This document shows positions 46,257 to 56,039 of a stretch of 64,000 bases of DNA, in pieces. A model generated the notes under the pieces. That model was not told the origin of the DNA, searched no databases, and saw only the letters and a list, made by a program, of their open reading frames with translations. Source of the stretch: Nitratireductor mangrovi (GTDB taxonomy: Bacteria; Pseudomonadota; Alphaproteobacteria; Rhizobiales; Rhizobiaceae); NCBI RefSeq assembly GCF_007922615.2, contig NZ_CP042301.2, forward strand, positions 3,162,001-3,226,000, read 5' to 3'. Position 1 is the first letter of the stretch. Every line of letters starts with the position of its first letter. The position numbers were made by a program, and so were the translations under genes.

Positions 46257-48785
46257 TCACCGCCGGCGCGGCGCGCCCTCCCCCATGACGACGAATGGCG
46301 CCCAATAACGCGGCTCGAGCTGCGCCGGCTGGCCGCTCTCGATGAGCGCCAGCATCGAACGGCGCAGCGCCTCGGCTCGGCCGATGCCCGGATCGTCAGC
46401 AAGCGCGTCGAAGGCGCCCGTGGTCAGTGTCACCGCAGCGCGCGAATAGACCGGCCAATAGGAGACCAGGAGCGACCGCGCGCCGGCGTGGAAGAAGGCA
46501 CGGGCGAGGCCCGAAAACGCTTCCGCCCCGGCAGCGCTCGCGGCGGCCGTATTGCAGGCCGAAAGCACCACCCAGTCGGCATTGAGCGCCAGAGCGGCGA
46601 TCTCGCCCGCAGTCAGCAACCCGTCATCCTCGACCGTTGGCCGGTCTGGCGGCGACAGCACAATCGCCGGCTCGGCCAGGCCGCGCAGTTCGCCGGCAAC
46701 CAGCCCGTGGGTGGCGAAATGCACGACGCGGTAGTTGCCTACCGCCATGTTCTTCACCGACGCCTCCGTCGCGCGCTCGCCGAGGAGCACGGCCTCGGCG
46801 CCGGCCCCGACCGCTTGCGCGACCGCATGCAACTCCTCCGCGGTGTCGGGCAGCGGCGCCAGCCTCCGCAACTGGGCGAGGTCCGCGCGCGCTCCGTCGA
46901 AGAATTGCGAAAGGCCCCGCCTGCCGTCGTCACCGTCGCCGTCGAGCAGGGGGTCGCCGAAGCCGACGAACGGGTCGGGAGCGCGCCTCTTTTCGGCAAA
47001 GGCACCGACAGCGCGCAGGCTGACGACGGAAGGCAGCACGGTGACGGCATGGCGGCGTGCGAGCCACGCCGCGCCGTGCAGCGCTTCGGCGCCCTTGAGC
47101 GCCGGATCGGGCGGCTCGGTGACGAGCGCATGGAAGGGAAGCGCCGTGAGCGGACCCGTCGGCACCAGATAGACATGGCCCTTGCCGGCGAGCGCTTTGT
47201 CGACGGGACCGACCAGCAGCCGGAAAAGCGCGTGCGCCTCGTCAAGATCGAAGCCGGCTTCCGGTGTCGTCAGCGCTCGCGCGCCGCGCACCGAGCCGTT
47301 TGGATCGGCGCCATGGACCAGCAGCGAAACGCGCGACAGCAATTCGTGCGCGGCCACCGGCACCGGCGCCCACGAAATGCTTTCCGCCGAGATCGCCCAG
47401 ACGAACGACATCTCGTCCGCCACGAGGTAGGCGAGCAATGCGTCGTCCGGCCCCAGCAGCGCCTGCGCTTCGGCAATGCCGATCGGATCGGGTTCGGCCA
47501 GAAAGGCCGCCGACCGGTCAGGGCCGTCCCCGACCTTGACGTAGCGCTCGTCGAACGCGCGTTGCAGTTTTTCGAACGCGGCCTGCTTGCGTCGCATTTC
47601 AGCGCCGAGGCGGTTCCACTCCTCATGAAAGGCGGCATCCTCCGCGGGGTCGGTCGCCTGCTCGAGCTGGCGCTGGAGCTCGGCGATCTCCGTGCCGGCG
47701 TCCTGGTCCGGGTTTGCCGCTTGCGCGATGTCGGCTTGCAGTCTTGCCATCTCGGCCTCACAGCCGGTCGGGCACGCCTGCATCAACTGGACCAGCTTCT
47801 GGGTCAGCTCCAGGCTGCGCTGCATGGCCCGCACCTGCGCGCCGGTGTCCTGCCGCGCCAGCGCCTGTTCGAGTTCCTGTTCCAGCGCGAGCTGCTCCGG
47901 CGTCTTCGCCCTCGTCTGCGGAAAATTGGCATGCCGCTCGACGAGGTCGTCGAGCTCGGCCCTCTTGGCCTCCAGTTCGCGCTGCGCTTCGGTGCGTGCT
48001 TCGTCCTCGGCATAGGGCCGCGCCGCAGCGCGCAGCAGGGCCGAAGCGGCCGAGGTGCGCCATTTCCACTGCATGGCGCGAAAGGCCTCATCGGCCGGGC
48101 CGGCACCATCGCCCTCAGCGCCGCCGGTCAGCCCCCAGGCCGCCCGCACCAAGCCGAGAAAGGTCCAGCTGTCGGTCTCGAAGACAAAGCCGCGCATGTC
48201 GCGCTGCGGGACCGCACCGGCCGCCGCGATCCGATCGACCACCTGCGTGAAGCCGTCATAGGCGTTGGCCCAGTCGCCGCGTTCAAGCGCGATCCTGGCC
48301 CGGATGGCGAGGTGCACCGTCTCGAAGGGATCGTTGCCGTCGATGATGAACGGCTCGCGCAAGGCGACGACCTCGGCAAGCATCGCCTCCGCGGCGTCGG
48401 GGCGCCCGGCGCGCGCGTGAAGATAGGAGAGCGCCTCCATCGCGAAGGCGGAATTGATGTTGCCGGGGCCGCCGAAATTGGCCTTCATCACCGCAAGAAT
48501 GGCGTGCAGATGCCCTTCCTCGGCGTCGAGATCGCCGAACCATTGCGCGGTTCCCGCCAGGACGCCCAGCGCATCGAGCCGCCTTGGATCGGTGTCGGCA
48601 AGACCCTCGGCGTCGGCAGCGGCAAGCGCCTGCGCGGCAAGGCGCCCGGCTTCGGCGAAGCGGCGCAGTTCGAACGCTTCGGTCGCCGCGCTGTCCAGTT
48701 CGACGAAATCCTGCGTGGCAGCCCCAAGGACAAGGCTGCACAGGAGCGCGGCGACAATCGTGACGCAGGCGGCAAAGCGGATCAC
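46257..48785 (-). CDS. Exported TPR-CHAT protease-like protein
   Basis: A protein of about 842 residues. The N-terminus is a signal peptide (VIRFAACVTIVAALLCSLVLGAA). TPR-like helices follow (about 30-250), then a long coiled-coil region (about 270-440, KRAELDDLVERHANFPQ and more), then a C-terminal CHAT domain. The caspase-like pair is visible: His near 693 in VVHFATHG and Cys near 744 in VVLSACNT. A GTG at 48785 with GGAGG 5 bases upstream gives the signal peptide; an ATG at 48797 would add 4 residues. The role in the periplasm is unknown. Confidence 0.85.
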   Translation of the reverse strand: MIRFAACVTIVAALLCSLVLGAATQDFVELDSAATEAFELRRFAEAGRLAAQALAAADAEGLADTDPRRLDALGVLAGTAQWFGDLDAEEGHLHAILAVMKANFGGPGNINSAFAMEALSYLHARAGRPDAAEAMLAEVVALREPFIIDGNDPFETVHLAIRARIALERGDWANAYDGFTQVVDRIAAAGAVPQRDMRGFVFETDSWTFLGLVRAAWGLTGGAEGDGAGPADEAFRAMQWKWRTSAASALLRAAARPYAEDEARTEAQRELEAKRAELDDLVERHANFPQTRAKTPEQLALEQELEQALARQDTGAQVRAMQRSLELTQKLVQLMQACPTGCEAEMARLQADIAQAANPDQDAGTEIAELQRQLEQATDPAEDAAFHEEWNRLGAEMRRKQAAFEKLQRAFDERYVKVGDGPDRSAAFLAEPDPIGIAEAQALLGPDDALLAYLVADEMSFVWAISAESISWAPVPVAAHELLSRVSLLVHGADPNGSVRGARALTTPEAGFDLDEAHALFRLLVGPVDKALAGKGHVYLVPTGPLTALPFHALVTEPPDPALKGAEALHGAAWLARRHAVTVLPSVVSLRAVGAFAEKRRAPDPFVGFGDPLLDGDGDDGRRGLSQFFDGARADLAQLRRLAPLPDTAEELHAVAQAVGAGAEAVLLGERATEASVKNMAVGNYRVVHFATHGLVAGELRGLAEPAIVLSPPDRPTVEDDGLLTAGEIAALALNADWVVLSACNTAAASAAGAEAFSGLARAFFHAGARSLLVSYWPVYSRAAVTLTTGAFDALADDPGIGRAEALRRSMLALIESGQPAQLEPRYWAPFVVMGEGAPRRR

Positions 48786-48968
48786 GACACCCTCCATCGG
48801 GGATCCGCGGAAAGTGTAGTCCGGTTCCGACGCCGATGGGAAGCAAACGGAGGCGGCGATGCGCTGGCGAGGCAGTACCACCCCAGGCAGGACGGCCTTC
48901 ACGCCCGGTGTTTCTCGCAACGCTGTGCCGGATAGCCGAACGGCCTGTGGCGGCCGGCCGGGCGCCCG

Positions 48969-50282
48969 TCAGACGTAGCGGTTGACGATGTTCTCCAGAT
49001 ATTCCTGCCGGCCGGAACGCGGTCGAGGCTCGACGTCGTCCTTCAGCATCCGCTCCGAGATTTGCTCCAAGCCCCGTTCGCCGGCGAGCATGGCCTTGGC
49101 TTCGGCGCCGTTCCAGCCGGCGTAACGCTCCTTGAGCGGCCCGCTCAGCGCCTTGTCCTCGATCATCTTCGCCGCCGCCTTCAAGCCGCGCGCGCAGCAA
49201 TCCATGCCGCCGATATGGGCATGAAGCAGGTCTTCCGGATCGAGCGACTGGCGCCGCAGCTTGGCATCGAAATTGGTGCCGCCCGTGGTGAAGCCGCCGC
49301 CCGACAGGATCTGGTAGTAGGCGAGCGCCATCTCCGGCACGTTGTTGGGGAACTGGTCGGTGTCCCAGCCCGACTGGTAGTCGTTGCGGTTCATGTCGAT
49401 GGAACCGAAAATGCCGAGCGCGTTGGCAAGCGCCAGTTCGTGCTCGAAGGAGTGGCCGGCGAGGATCGCATGGCCCTGCTCGATGTTGACCCTGACCTCG
49501 TTTTCGAGCCCGTAGCGCTTGAGGAAGCCGTAGACGGTGGCGACGTCGGAATCATACTGGTGCTTGGTCGGCTCCTGCGGCTTGGGCTCGATCAGGATGG
49601 TGCCGGAAAAACCGATCTTGTGCTTGTAGTCGACCACCATCGACAGGAAGCGCCCGAGCTGGTCGAGCTCGCGTTTCATGTCGGTGTTGAGCAGCGTCTC
49701 GTAACCCTCGCGGCCTCCCCACAGCACATAGTTCTCGCCGCCGAGCTTCTTCGTCGCATCGATGCAGGCCTTCACGGTCGCCGCCGCGTAGGCAAACACA
49801 TCCGGGTCGGGATTTGTCGCCGCACCGCCCATGTAGCGGCGGTTGGAAAACAGGTTGGCCGTACCCCAGAGCAGCTTGACGCCGGTCTCGTTCATTTTGC
49901 CGGCGAAATAGTCGGTGATCTCGTCGAGGCGCGACACGCTTTCGGCGAGCGTCGCACCTTCCGGCCGCACATCGTGATCGTGGAAGCAGAAATAGGGCGC
50001 GCCGAGGATCGAGAACATCTCGAAGGCCACATCCGCCTTCTTCCGCGCAAGGTCCATCGTGTCGGCGGGGAACCACGGCCGCTCGAAGGTTTCGCCGCCG
50101 AAAGGATCGTTCCCCGGCCATACGAAATTGTGCCAGTAGCAGACCGCGAAGCGCAGATGATCCTCGAGCCTCTTGCCCATGACCTTCTCGTCGGGATCGT
50201 AGAAACGGAAGGCGAGCGGGTTGGCGCTGTCCGGCCCCTCGAACCTGACCTTGCCGATATCGCCGAAGAATCCGGTGCTCAT
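48969..50282 (-). CDS. xylA: Xylose isomerase
   Basis: Converts D-xylose to D-xylulose. The 437 residues match class II enzymes: catalytic/metal motifs [10 protein letters not shown] and the later [14 protein letters not shown] and [17 protein letters not shown]. The ATG at 50282 follows AGAGGAGC. It shares direction with xylB but is separated from it by a gene on the opposite strand. Confidence 0.96.
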   Translation of the reverse strand: MSTGFFGDIGKVRFEGPDSANPLAFRFYDPDEKVMGKRLEDHLRFAVCYWHNFVWPGNDPFGGETFERPWFPADTMDLARKKADVAFEMFSILGAPYFCFHDHDVRPEGATLAESVSRLDEITDYFAGKMNETGVKLLWGTANLFSNRRYMGGAATNPDPDVFAYAAATVKACIDATKKLGGENYVLWGGREGYETLLNTDMKRELDQLGRFLSMVVDYKHKIGFSGTILIEPKPQEPTKHQYDSDVATVYGFLKRYGLENEVRVNIEQGHAILAGHSFEHELALANALGIFGSIDMNRNDYQSGWDTDQFPNNVPEMALAYYQILSGGGFTTGGTNFDAKLRRQSLDPEDLLHAHIGGMDCCARGLKAAAKMIEDKALSGPLKERYAGWNGAEAKAMLAGERGLEQISERMLKDDVEPRPRSGRQEYLENIVNRYV

Positions 50283-50422
50283 GTCGTTGCTCCTCTGGAA
50301 ACCGCGGCGGCAGGGTGATGCGGCCGCGGCGCCGGGCCACCATGACCCGCCGGGTAATTGGTTTCATTCGCCGGCCGTTCCACACCGTTGCGCATCGATA
50401 TCGCAACGGAAGGACCCGACCG

Positions 50423-50791
50423 ATGGCCGAACTGAGAAATATCGCGAACGCCTATATCGCCGCGTGGAACGCGGTCGACCCTGCCGAACGGGCGACGCGC
50501 ATTGCTGCCGCCTTCACCGAGACGGCCAGCTATCGCGACCCGCTGATGGCGGGCGACGGCCATGACGGCATCGCCGCGCTGATCGCCGGCGTGCAGGAGC
50601 GCTTCCCCGGCTTCCGCTTCACGCTCAAGGGGGAGCCGGACGGCTTTGCCGAAATGATCCGCTTCTCCTGGAGCCTCGGCCCCGACGGTGAGGAAGCGCC
50701 GGTCGAGGGAACCGACATCTGCGTCATCGAGGACGGACGCCTGGCGCGCGTGACCGGCTTCCTCGACAAGGTACCGGCGCAACAGGCCTGA
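50423..50791 (+). CDS. NTF2-like (SnoaL-type) protein between xylA and xylB
   Basis: A protein of 122 residues with a helix start (ELRNIANAYIAAWNAVDPAER) and sheet (GFRFTLKGEPDGFAEMIRFSW). The ATG at 50423 follows GGAAGGA; longer upstream starts lack a site. Its position between xylA and xylB on the other strand is unusual. No function can be read. Confidence 0.78.
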   Translation: MAELRNIANAYIAAWNAVDPAERATRIAAAFTETASYRDPLMAGDGHDGIAALIAGVQERFPGFRFTLKGEPDGFAEMIRFSWSLGPDGEEAPVEGTDICVIEDGRLARVTGFLDKVPAQQA

Positions 50792-50814
50792 CGCATCGGC
50801 CGGGCGGGTCACCG

Positions 50815-52266
50815 TCACATCGTCCCCCTGATCGCCGGATAGAGCGCCCGGTAGCGTTGATAGGCCTCTTCAAAGGCTCCGGCGAGCGCGGTGTCGGGTT
50901 TGACCGTCGCCGCTGTCGCCGGCGCAGTACAGACAGAAAGCGGGTCAGCGCCCTCGGCAGCGATCAGGCCGAGCCGCGCCGCGCCGAAGGCGGCGCCGAA
51001 ATCGCCGTCGGCCGGTATGTCGACGGCGATGCCGAGCGCCGTCGCGATCGCCTTCTGCCAGTAGCGCGAGCGTGAGCCGCCGCCGATCGCCGTCACCCGT
51101 TCGAGGCGTGTTCCGGCTGCCTTCAGCGCCTCCAGATTGTCGCGCAACGCGAAGGCGACGCCTTCGAGCACGGCCCTGGTGAGGCTCGTCCTGTCGCTCT
51201 CGTGCCCGAGGCCGGCATAGGCACCGCGGATGGCGGCATCGTTGTGCGGCGTGCGCTCGCCGGAGAGGTAGGGCAGGAAGGTGACGCTGCCCGGCGCCTT
51301 GAGATCGTCGCCGAGTTCGGCGGTGAGTTCGCCGGCGGAGCGGCCGGTGACGCCGGAGAGCCAGTTGAGCGAATCCGTCGCCGACAGGATCACGCCCATC
51401 TGGTGCCAGGCCCCGGGCAGGGCGTGGCAGAAGGTATGGACCGCGCTTTCCGGGTTGGGCAGATAGCTGTCATTGGCGGCGAACAGGACGCCGGACGTGC
51501 CGAGCGACACGAAGGCCTGGCCGGGCCTCACCGCGCCCATGCCGCAGGCCGAGGCCGCGTTGTCGCCGGCCCCGCCGGCGATGACAACACCTTCGGCCAT
51601 GCCCCATTGCCGGGCGAGGTCCGGGCGAAGCGCACCGGCTGGCTGGGTTCCCTCGACCAGCGCCGGCATGTTCTCTTCCGACAGACTGGTCGCGGCCAGC
51701 AAATCGCCTGACCATGATCTGTTCTCGACATCCAACCACGAGGTGCCGGCCGCGTCCGACATTTCCGAAAAATGCCCGCCGCTCAGCCACAGCCTTAGAT
51801 AGTCCTTTGGCAAGAGCACCTTGCGCAGGCGGGCGAAAAGGTCGGGTTCGTTGTCGCGCATCCAGGCGATCTTTGGCGCCGTGAAGCCCGGAAAGACGAT
51901 GTTGCCGGTGATCCGGCGGAAGCGTGGGTCGGCGTCGAGTTGAGCCGCCTGTTCGTGGCTGCGGGTGTCGTTCCACAGGATGCAGGGCCTGAGCGGCCGG
52001 TCATCCTCGCCCAGCACCGTCGCGCCATGCATCTGTCCGGAAAGCCCGATGCCGCGCACGGCGGCGAGTTCACGCCCGTGCGAACGCTGCAATTTCCCGA
52101 TGGCGGTCTCTGTCGCCGCAATCCAGTCGGCCGGCGCCTGCTCCGACCAGCCCGGCCTGGGCCGCGACACGTCGAGGTCGCCCGTCGCCGAAGCGACGAC
52201 CCGCTGATCCGGGTCGATCAACAGCGCCTTGACCCCCGACGTGCCGAGGTCGAGCCCGAGATACAT
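50815..52266 (-). CDS. xylB: Xylulokinase
   Basis: Phosphorylates D-xylulose. The 483 residues of the FGGY family start MYLGLDLGTSGVKALLID, with the ATP loop GLSGQMHGATVL, the C-terminal signature GVAFALRDNLEALKAAG and IGGGSRSRYW. The ATG at 52266 follows CCGGGAGGAA. A 23-bp palindrome lies 47 bases upstream. Confidence 0.96.
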   Translation of the reverse strand: MYLGLDLGTSGVKALLIDPDQRVVASATGDLDVSRPRPGWSEQAPADWIAATETAIGKLQRSHGRELAAVRGIGLSGQMHGATVLGEDDRPLRPCILWNDTRSHEQAAQLDADPRFRRITGNIVFPGFTAPKIAWMRDNEPDLFARLRKVLLPKDYLRLWLSGGHFSEMSDAAGTSWLDVENRSWSGDLLAATSLSEENMPALVEGTQPAGALRPDLARQWGMAEGVVIAGGAGDNAASACGMGAVRPGQAFVSLGTSGVLFAANDSYLPNPESAVHTFCHALPGAWHQMGVILSATDSLNWLSGVTGRSAGELTAELGDDLKAPGSVTFLPYLSGERTPHNDAAIRGAYAGLGHESDRTSLTRAVLEGVAFALRDNLEALKAAGTRLERVTAIGGGSRSRYWQKAIATALGIAVDIPADGDFGAAFGAARLGLIAAEGADPLSVCTAPATAATVKPDTALAGAFEEAYQRYRALYPAIRGTM

Positions 52267-52312
52267 GACGGTTCCTCCCGGACGCGCCTTGACCGGCGCG
52301 CCAATCCTTGTA

Positions 52313-52335
52313 GCCATCTGGTCGGACCAGATGGC
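52313..52335. promoter_or_regulatory. Perfect 11-bp inverted repeat upstream of xylB
   Basis: Reads GCCATCTGGTC, G, GACCAGATGGC: 22 of 23 bases pair exactly. The TGGTC-G-GACCA core resembles the sites of FadR-type GntR regulators. It is 47 bases upstream of the xylB start, in a 275-base gap (52267-52541) with no other feature. A xylose-responsive or GntR repressor would fit. Confidence 0.72.
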
Positions 52336-52541
52336 AGAAGCAGTCTTATCCGAAGCGGATCACGATGGAAACCGCTGCGGCAGCCGATCCTGCTATTTTT
52401 TTCGTGTCTCGGAAAAAATCAAGTGTTTTCGGAAGGGAGGACATTCACGGGCCAAGCAATCAGGCGCAAGGATGACCGGCCGGACACCGCGTCCAACGGT
52501 AGCGCGAACGGTGGCGAACCCGCCCGCGTCCCGGCCCTTGA

Positions 52542-53240
52542 TCAGCGGCCGCCGGCGACTTCCGCCAGGAGGTCGGCGAAATCGTCCGGGCGTGATAGGA
52601 ACGGCGAATGCGAACTGGCGAAGTCGCGCGTTTCGCTTGCCTGGGCGGCGAACATGCGCTGGAAATCGGCCGGCAGCGCGCGGTCATCAGTGGTCACGAT
52701 ATAGGTCGACGGGAGGCTGCGCCACGCCGCGCGGGTCGAATCCGGGCCGAGCACCGCCTGCGACTGGAGGCAGAGTTGCGCCTCGGCCGCCGCCGCCACC
52801 TCAGGCGTGCAGTCGTGGTAGAAGGACGGCACCGCCTGACCTGCAGGCACTTCCATCGTGCCGTCGTCGCGCAGCCCGATATAGGGCGCCATCGGCCCTG
52901 GCGGCAGGTAGGAGACGCTGGAACGGCCGGCATCCGGCATGAACGCGGCGACATAGACCAGGCGTTTCACGTTGGGGCCGTATTCGGCCTCGCTGATCGC
53001 CGCGCCACCATAGGAATGGCCGACCACGACGACGTCGCCAGCGATGGCGGCTGCTGCCGCGCCGACGGCGGCAGCGTCTTCGGCAAGGCCGCCGAGAGCC
53101 GCGGGGTCGTGGCCGCAGCTGGGCAAAGCGACCGCAGCCGACGCCAGCCCGCGCCGCGACAGGGCGGCCCGCAAATCGTCCCAGCACCAGGGTCCGTGCC
53201 AGGATCCGTGTACGAGAAGGAAGGTTGGCGCGTCCGTCAT
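52542..53240 (-). CDS. Alpha/beta hydrolase, divergent from padR gene
   Basis: A hydrolase of 232 residues like plant esterase/hydroxynitrile-lyase types: HGSWHGPWCWDD, nucleophile GHSYGG, acid in IVTTDDRALP, and histidine in SSHSPFLSRPDDF. The ATG at 53240 replaces an earlier in-frame start. Its promoter would be covered by the tandem palindromes at 53268-53310, so the PadR regulator likely represses it. Substrate unknown. Confidence 0.86.
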   Translation of the reverse strand: MTDAPTFLLVHGSWHGPWCWDDLRAALSRRGLASAAVALPSCGHDPAALGGLAEDAAAVGAAAAAIAGDVVVVGHSYGGAAISEAEYGPNVKRLVYVAAFMPDAGRSSVSYLPPGPMAPYIGLRDDGTMEVPAGQAVPSFYHDCTPEVAAAAEAQLCLQSQAVLGPDSTRAAWRSLPSTYIVTTDDRALPADFQRMFAAQASETRDFASSHSPFLSRPDDFADLLAEVAGGR

Positions 53241-53267
53241 TCCGGGTTCCTCCACAGTGATCGAATT

Positions 53268-53310
53268 TACTCCGATCCGGAGTATATGTTTACTCTGATC
53301 TGGAGTAAAC
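53268..53310. promoter_or_regulatory. Tandem operators for the PadR regulator
   Basis: Two palindromes: TACTCCG-ATC-CGGAGTA (53268-53284) and GTTTACTC-TGATCTG-GAGTAAAC (53288-53310), with centres 23 bases apart. Both arms carry ACTC/GAGT. They fill the gap between the divergent hydrolase and padR genes. PadR proteins bind such palindromes, so autoregulation and repression of the hydrolase are inferred. Confidence 0.8.
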
Positions 53311-53320
53311 AGGATTCGCC

Positions 53321-53956
53321 ATGACCCTCACGACGACATCCTACGCCATTCTCGGCCACCTCGCGCTGCAACCATGGACGATGTACGACCTCGCCCAGCA
53401 GATGCGCAGCAACGTCCACTATTTCTTCCCGCGCGCCGAAAGCCAGGTCTACGCCGAACCAAAGCGCCTCGTGGCGCTGGGGCTGGCCAGCGCCGAGAAG
53501 GAGATGACGGGCAAGCGTGCCCGCACCGTCTATTCGATCACCGAGGCCGGCCGCGCCGAACTCTCGCGATGGCTTGCAGAGCCGGCCGCCGCCAAGGGAC
53601 CGCTGCTTGAATTCGAGGCGCTGCTGCGCGTCTTCCTGTCGCCTCTGGGGAAGGACGCCGATCTCGCCGAGGCGCTGCTGCAGGTGCGGGCGAACATTAC
53701 CGACATGTTCGATGCCGCCGAACGGGTCGGCGGCGAATATCTGACGGGCAGCGCGCCCTTCCAGAAGCACGTCCTGACCCGCTCGATGGTCTACGACTTC
53801 CTGGTCTCGTTCGCCGAACTGACCGACGAGTGGGCCGAGCGCTCGGCCGAGCGACTGGCCGCCTGGCCGGAACAGAGCGAGGAGGCGCGGCTGGAGGACG
53901 CGATGCGCATCTTTCGCGCCAAGGCGGATGTGCGCAAGCGGCGCCGGGGCGACTGA
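53321..53956 (+). CDS. PadR-family transcriptional regulator
   Basis: A protein of 211 residues with a winged-helix N-terminus (TTSYAILGHLALQPWTMYDLAQQM, then ESQVYAEPKRLVALGLA) and helical C-terminal dimer domain, as in AphA/Vir-type PadR proteins. Start at 53321 lies 10 bases after the second palindrome. It responds to an unknown ligand, perhaps a phenolic acid or antimicrobial. Confidence 0.92.
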   Translation: MTLTTTSYAILGHLALQPWTMYDLAQQMRSNVHYFFPRAESQVYAEPKRLVALGLASAEKEMTGKRARTVYSITEAGRAELSRWLAEPAAAKGPLLEFEALLRVFLSPLGKDADLAEALLQVRANITDMFDAAERVGGEYLTGSAPFQKHVLTRSMVYDFLVSFAELTDEWAERSAERLAAWPEQSEEARLEDAMRIFRAKADVRKRRRGD

Positions 53957-53969
53957 GCTCGCCCTCCGT

Positions 53970-55301
53970 TCAGGACAGGTCGACGTCCATCTGCTTCGCA
54001 CGCCGCACGAACAGTTCCGAAAGCGGACTGGCCGGCCGCAGGGCATGGCGTTCGGCAGCGAGCGCGCCCGCAAGCGCGCGGTTGCCGGAACGCAGCGCCG
54101 CCTCGATCAGGGTCAGGTCGAGCACATCGCGCTGCGCGTGGCTGCCGCCGAAACGATGCGCGATGGCCCGCAGCGGCTTCAGGAGCCGGACCGCCTCGGC
54201 GTAATCGCCGTCGCCGAAGGCGCGGATCGCCAGCGTTGCCGGATGGCCGACATCGCGGGTGAAGGCGGCATTGTCGCCATCGCCCTCGATCGCCGCGCGC
54301 TGCGCCTCGACTAGCATCTCGGCAAGTTGTGTGCGACCCGCTCCGACGAAGGCCATCATCGCATGGGCATCGTTGAAGGCGTAGTTGGCGGCGTTGACGA
54401 ACGGCGCCCACAATTCGGCAAGCGGCGCCCAGCGGCCACCGGCGTCGATGCCGCGCAGATGCAGTCGCCAGAGGATGGCGGAAGCATCGACCATGTTCAG
54501 CGCAATCGCCGACTGCCCGCCCTGGATCGGGCCGTCATACAGCGCGAAGATCTCGTCGATTTCGCCGAGATCGTAGTGGAACAGCGCCAGGTGCCACCAA
54601 TTGTGGACCTGCAGAAAGCTTTCACGCGTCCAGTTTTCGGGGCTCGCACGCATCCAGGCGATGCCGTCGGCCTGCCGGCTCTGCATCTCCATGACATGCG
54701 CCACCGCGTGCTGGCCCCAGCCGTCGCGCGGCTCCAGTTCGACCGCCCGCCGCCCGGTCGCCTCGGCGGCTGCGTAGTCGGCGGTTTCTTCGAGCCCGAA
54801 GGCGTGGGCGCTCAGGATCGCGTGGTAACCCGGCATGGCGTCGTCCCAGGCCGGCAGCGCGCGGGCGATGCGGTCGCGCAACATGCGCGCATTGCCGGTG
54901 AAGAAATCGATCTGGTGGCCCGCCTGCAGCGCCAGGGCATCGCGCGGCTCTTCGATGGTCAGCTCCTCCAGAATCGCGCCGGCCTCGTGCCAGCGGCCTG
55001 CTGTCAGGGCGCCAAGCGCAGCGACATGGCCGGCTTCGCGCGCCGCCTTCGGCAGCGCGTCGGCGGCCTCGAAGCATTCCCGCGCAACCCTGGTGGCCGC
55101 CGGCTCTGTGGCGAGGCCGTAGAGCCAGCCCTTGAGCACATGCCCCATCACGAAATCGGGCCGCAACGCGATGGCGCGATGGACGGCACCAATCGGATCG
55201 CCGGCGAAACGTTGCAGCGCGACGAGGCCCTCCTCATAGGCCTCGGCACTGTCGGCGCTGGCGCCCGAAAGGGTAAATCCGAGCCGGTCGTGGACCGTCA
55301 T
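53970..55301 (-). CDS. TTC38-like tetratricopeptide repeat protein
   Basis: A protein of 443 residues of helical TPR-like repeats, without signal peptide. It resembles the bacterial counterpart of eukaryotic TTC38 (QRFAGDPIGAVHRAIALRPDFVMGHVLKGWL, GWGQHAVAHVMEMQ). No enzyme motif is seen. It is convergent with padR and precedes the LysE gene by 13 bases. Confidence 0.85.
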   Translation of the reverse strand: MTVHDRLGFTLSGASADSAEAYEEGLVALQRFAGDPIGAVHRAIALRPDFVMGHVLKGWLYGLATEPAATRVARECFEAADALPKAAREAGHVAALGALTAGRWHEAGAILEELTIEEPRDALALQAGHQIDFFTGNARMLRDRIARALPAWDDAMPGYHAILSAHAFGLEETADYAAAEATGRRAVELEPRDGWGQHAVAHVMEMQSRQADGIAWMRASPENWTRESFLQVHNWWHLALFHYDLGEIDEIFALYDGPIQGGQSAIALNMVDASAILWRLHLRGIDAGGRWAPLAELWAPFVNAANYAFNDAHAMMAFVGAGRTQLAEMLVEAQRAAIEGDGDNAAFTRDVGHPATLAIRAFGDGDYAEAVRLLKPLRAIAHRFGGSHAQRDVLDLTLIEAALRSGNRALAGALAAERHALRPASPLSELFVRRAKQMDVDLS

Positions 55302-55314
55302 TGGTCCGCTCTCG

Positions 55315-55938
55315 TCAATTGCCGGACCTGACCGCGGCTGTCGCCAGCCCGGCCCCGACCAGCAGCGTGCCGCCCGCCCGGTTGAAGACCGAGACGACGC
55401 GAGGGTTCTTTACCGCTGCTCGCGCCCGCGAAGCGACCAGCGCGTAACCGAACGCATTGGCAAAGGCGAGCGCCAGGAAGGTGGCCTCGAACACTGCCAT
55501 CTGTGTCAAGAAATCACCATGCCGGTCGAGGAACTGCGGCAGGAAGGCAACGAAGAAGGTGATGCTTTTAGGATTGAGCGCCGTCACCAGCCAGGCGTGG
55601 CCCATCATCCGGCCCGCGGCCACCGCGTCGGTGCGCGGCGCCGCGTCGAGCGAACCGCCGGCTCGGAAAAGCTTGATGCCGAGATAGACCAGATAGGCCG
55701 CGCCGATCCATTTCAGCGCAGTGAACACCGTGGCCGATGTCGCCAGCAGCGCGCCGATGCCGAGCATCGAAAGCGTCATCGCGGTGAAATCGCCGAGCGC
55801 CACGCCGATCGACATCGGCAGCGCGGCGCGCCAGCCCTGGCCAAGGGCATATGAAACCACGAGAAGGATCGTTGGCCCGGGGATGATCAGGAGCACCGCC
55901 GAAGCGGCGGCAAAGGCGAGCCAGGTCTCGATGGCCAT
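55315..55938 (-). CDS. LysE-family amino acid exporter
   Basis: A membrane exporter of 207 residues with about six helices. The family signature PGPTILLVVSYALGQGWRAA appears early, with conserved NPKSITFFVAFLPQF. Substrate is probably an amino acid such as homoserine, threonine or lysine, unknown here. The ATG at 55938 is the RhtB/LysE-type start. Confidence 0.9.
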   Translation of the reverse strand: MAIETWLAFAAASAVLLIIPGPTILLVVSYALGQGWRAALPMSIGVALGDFTAMTLSMLGIGALLATSATVFTALKWIGAAYLVYLGIKLFRAGGSLDAAPRTDAVAAGRMMGHAWLVTALNPKSITFFVAFLPQFLDRHGDFLTQMAVFEATFLALAFANAFGYALVASRARAAVKNPRVVSVFNRAGGTLLVGAGLATAAVRSGN

Positions 55939-56039
55939 GCGCGTTCTCCAATGGTCGATCGGCCGAGCAATCCACAGCGCTGCGCGGCTGTAAAGGGGGA
56001 TTGCCCGAAACCGGTCGCGCCTCGCCGAATGGCGGTGGT

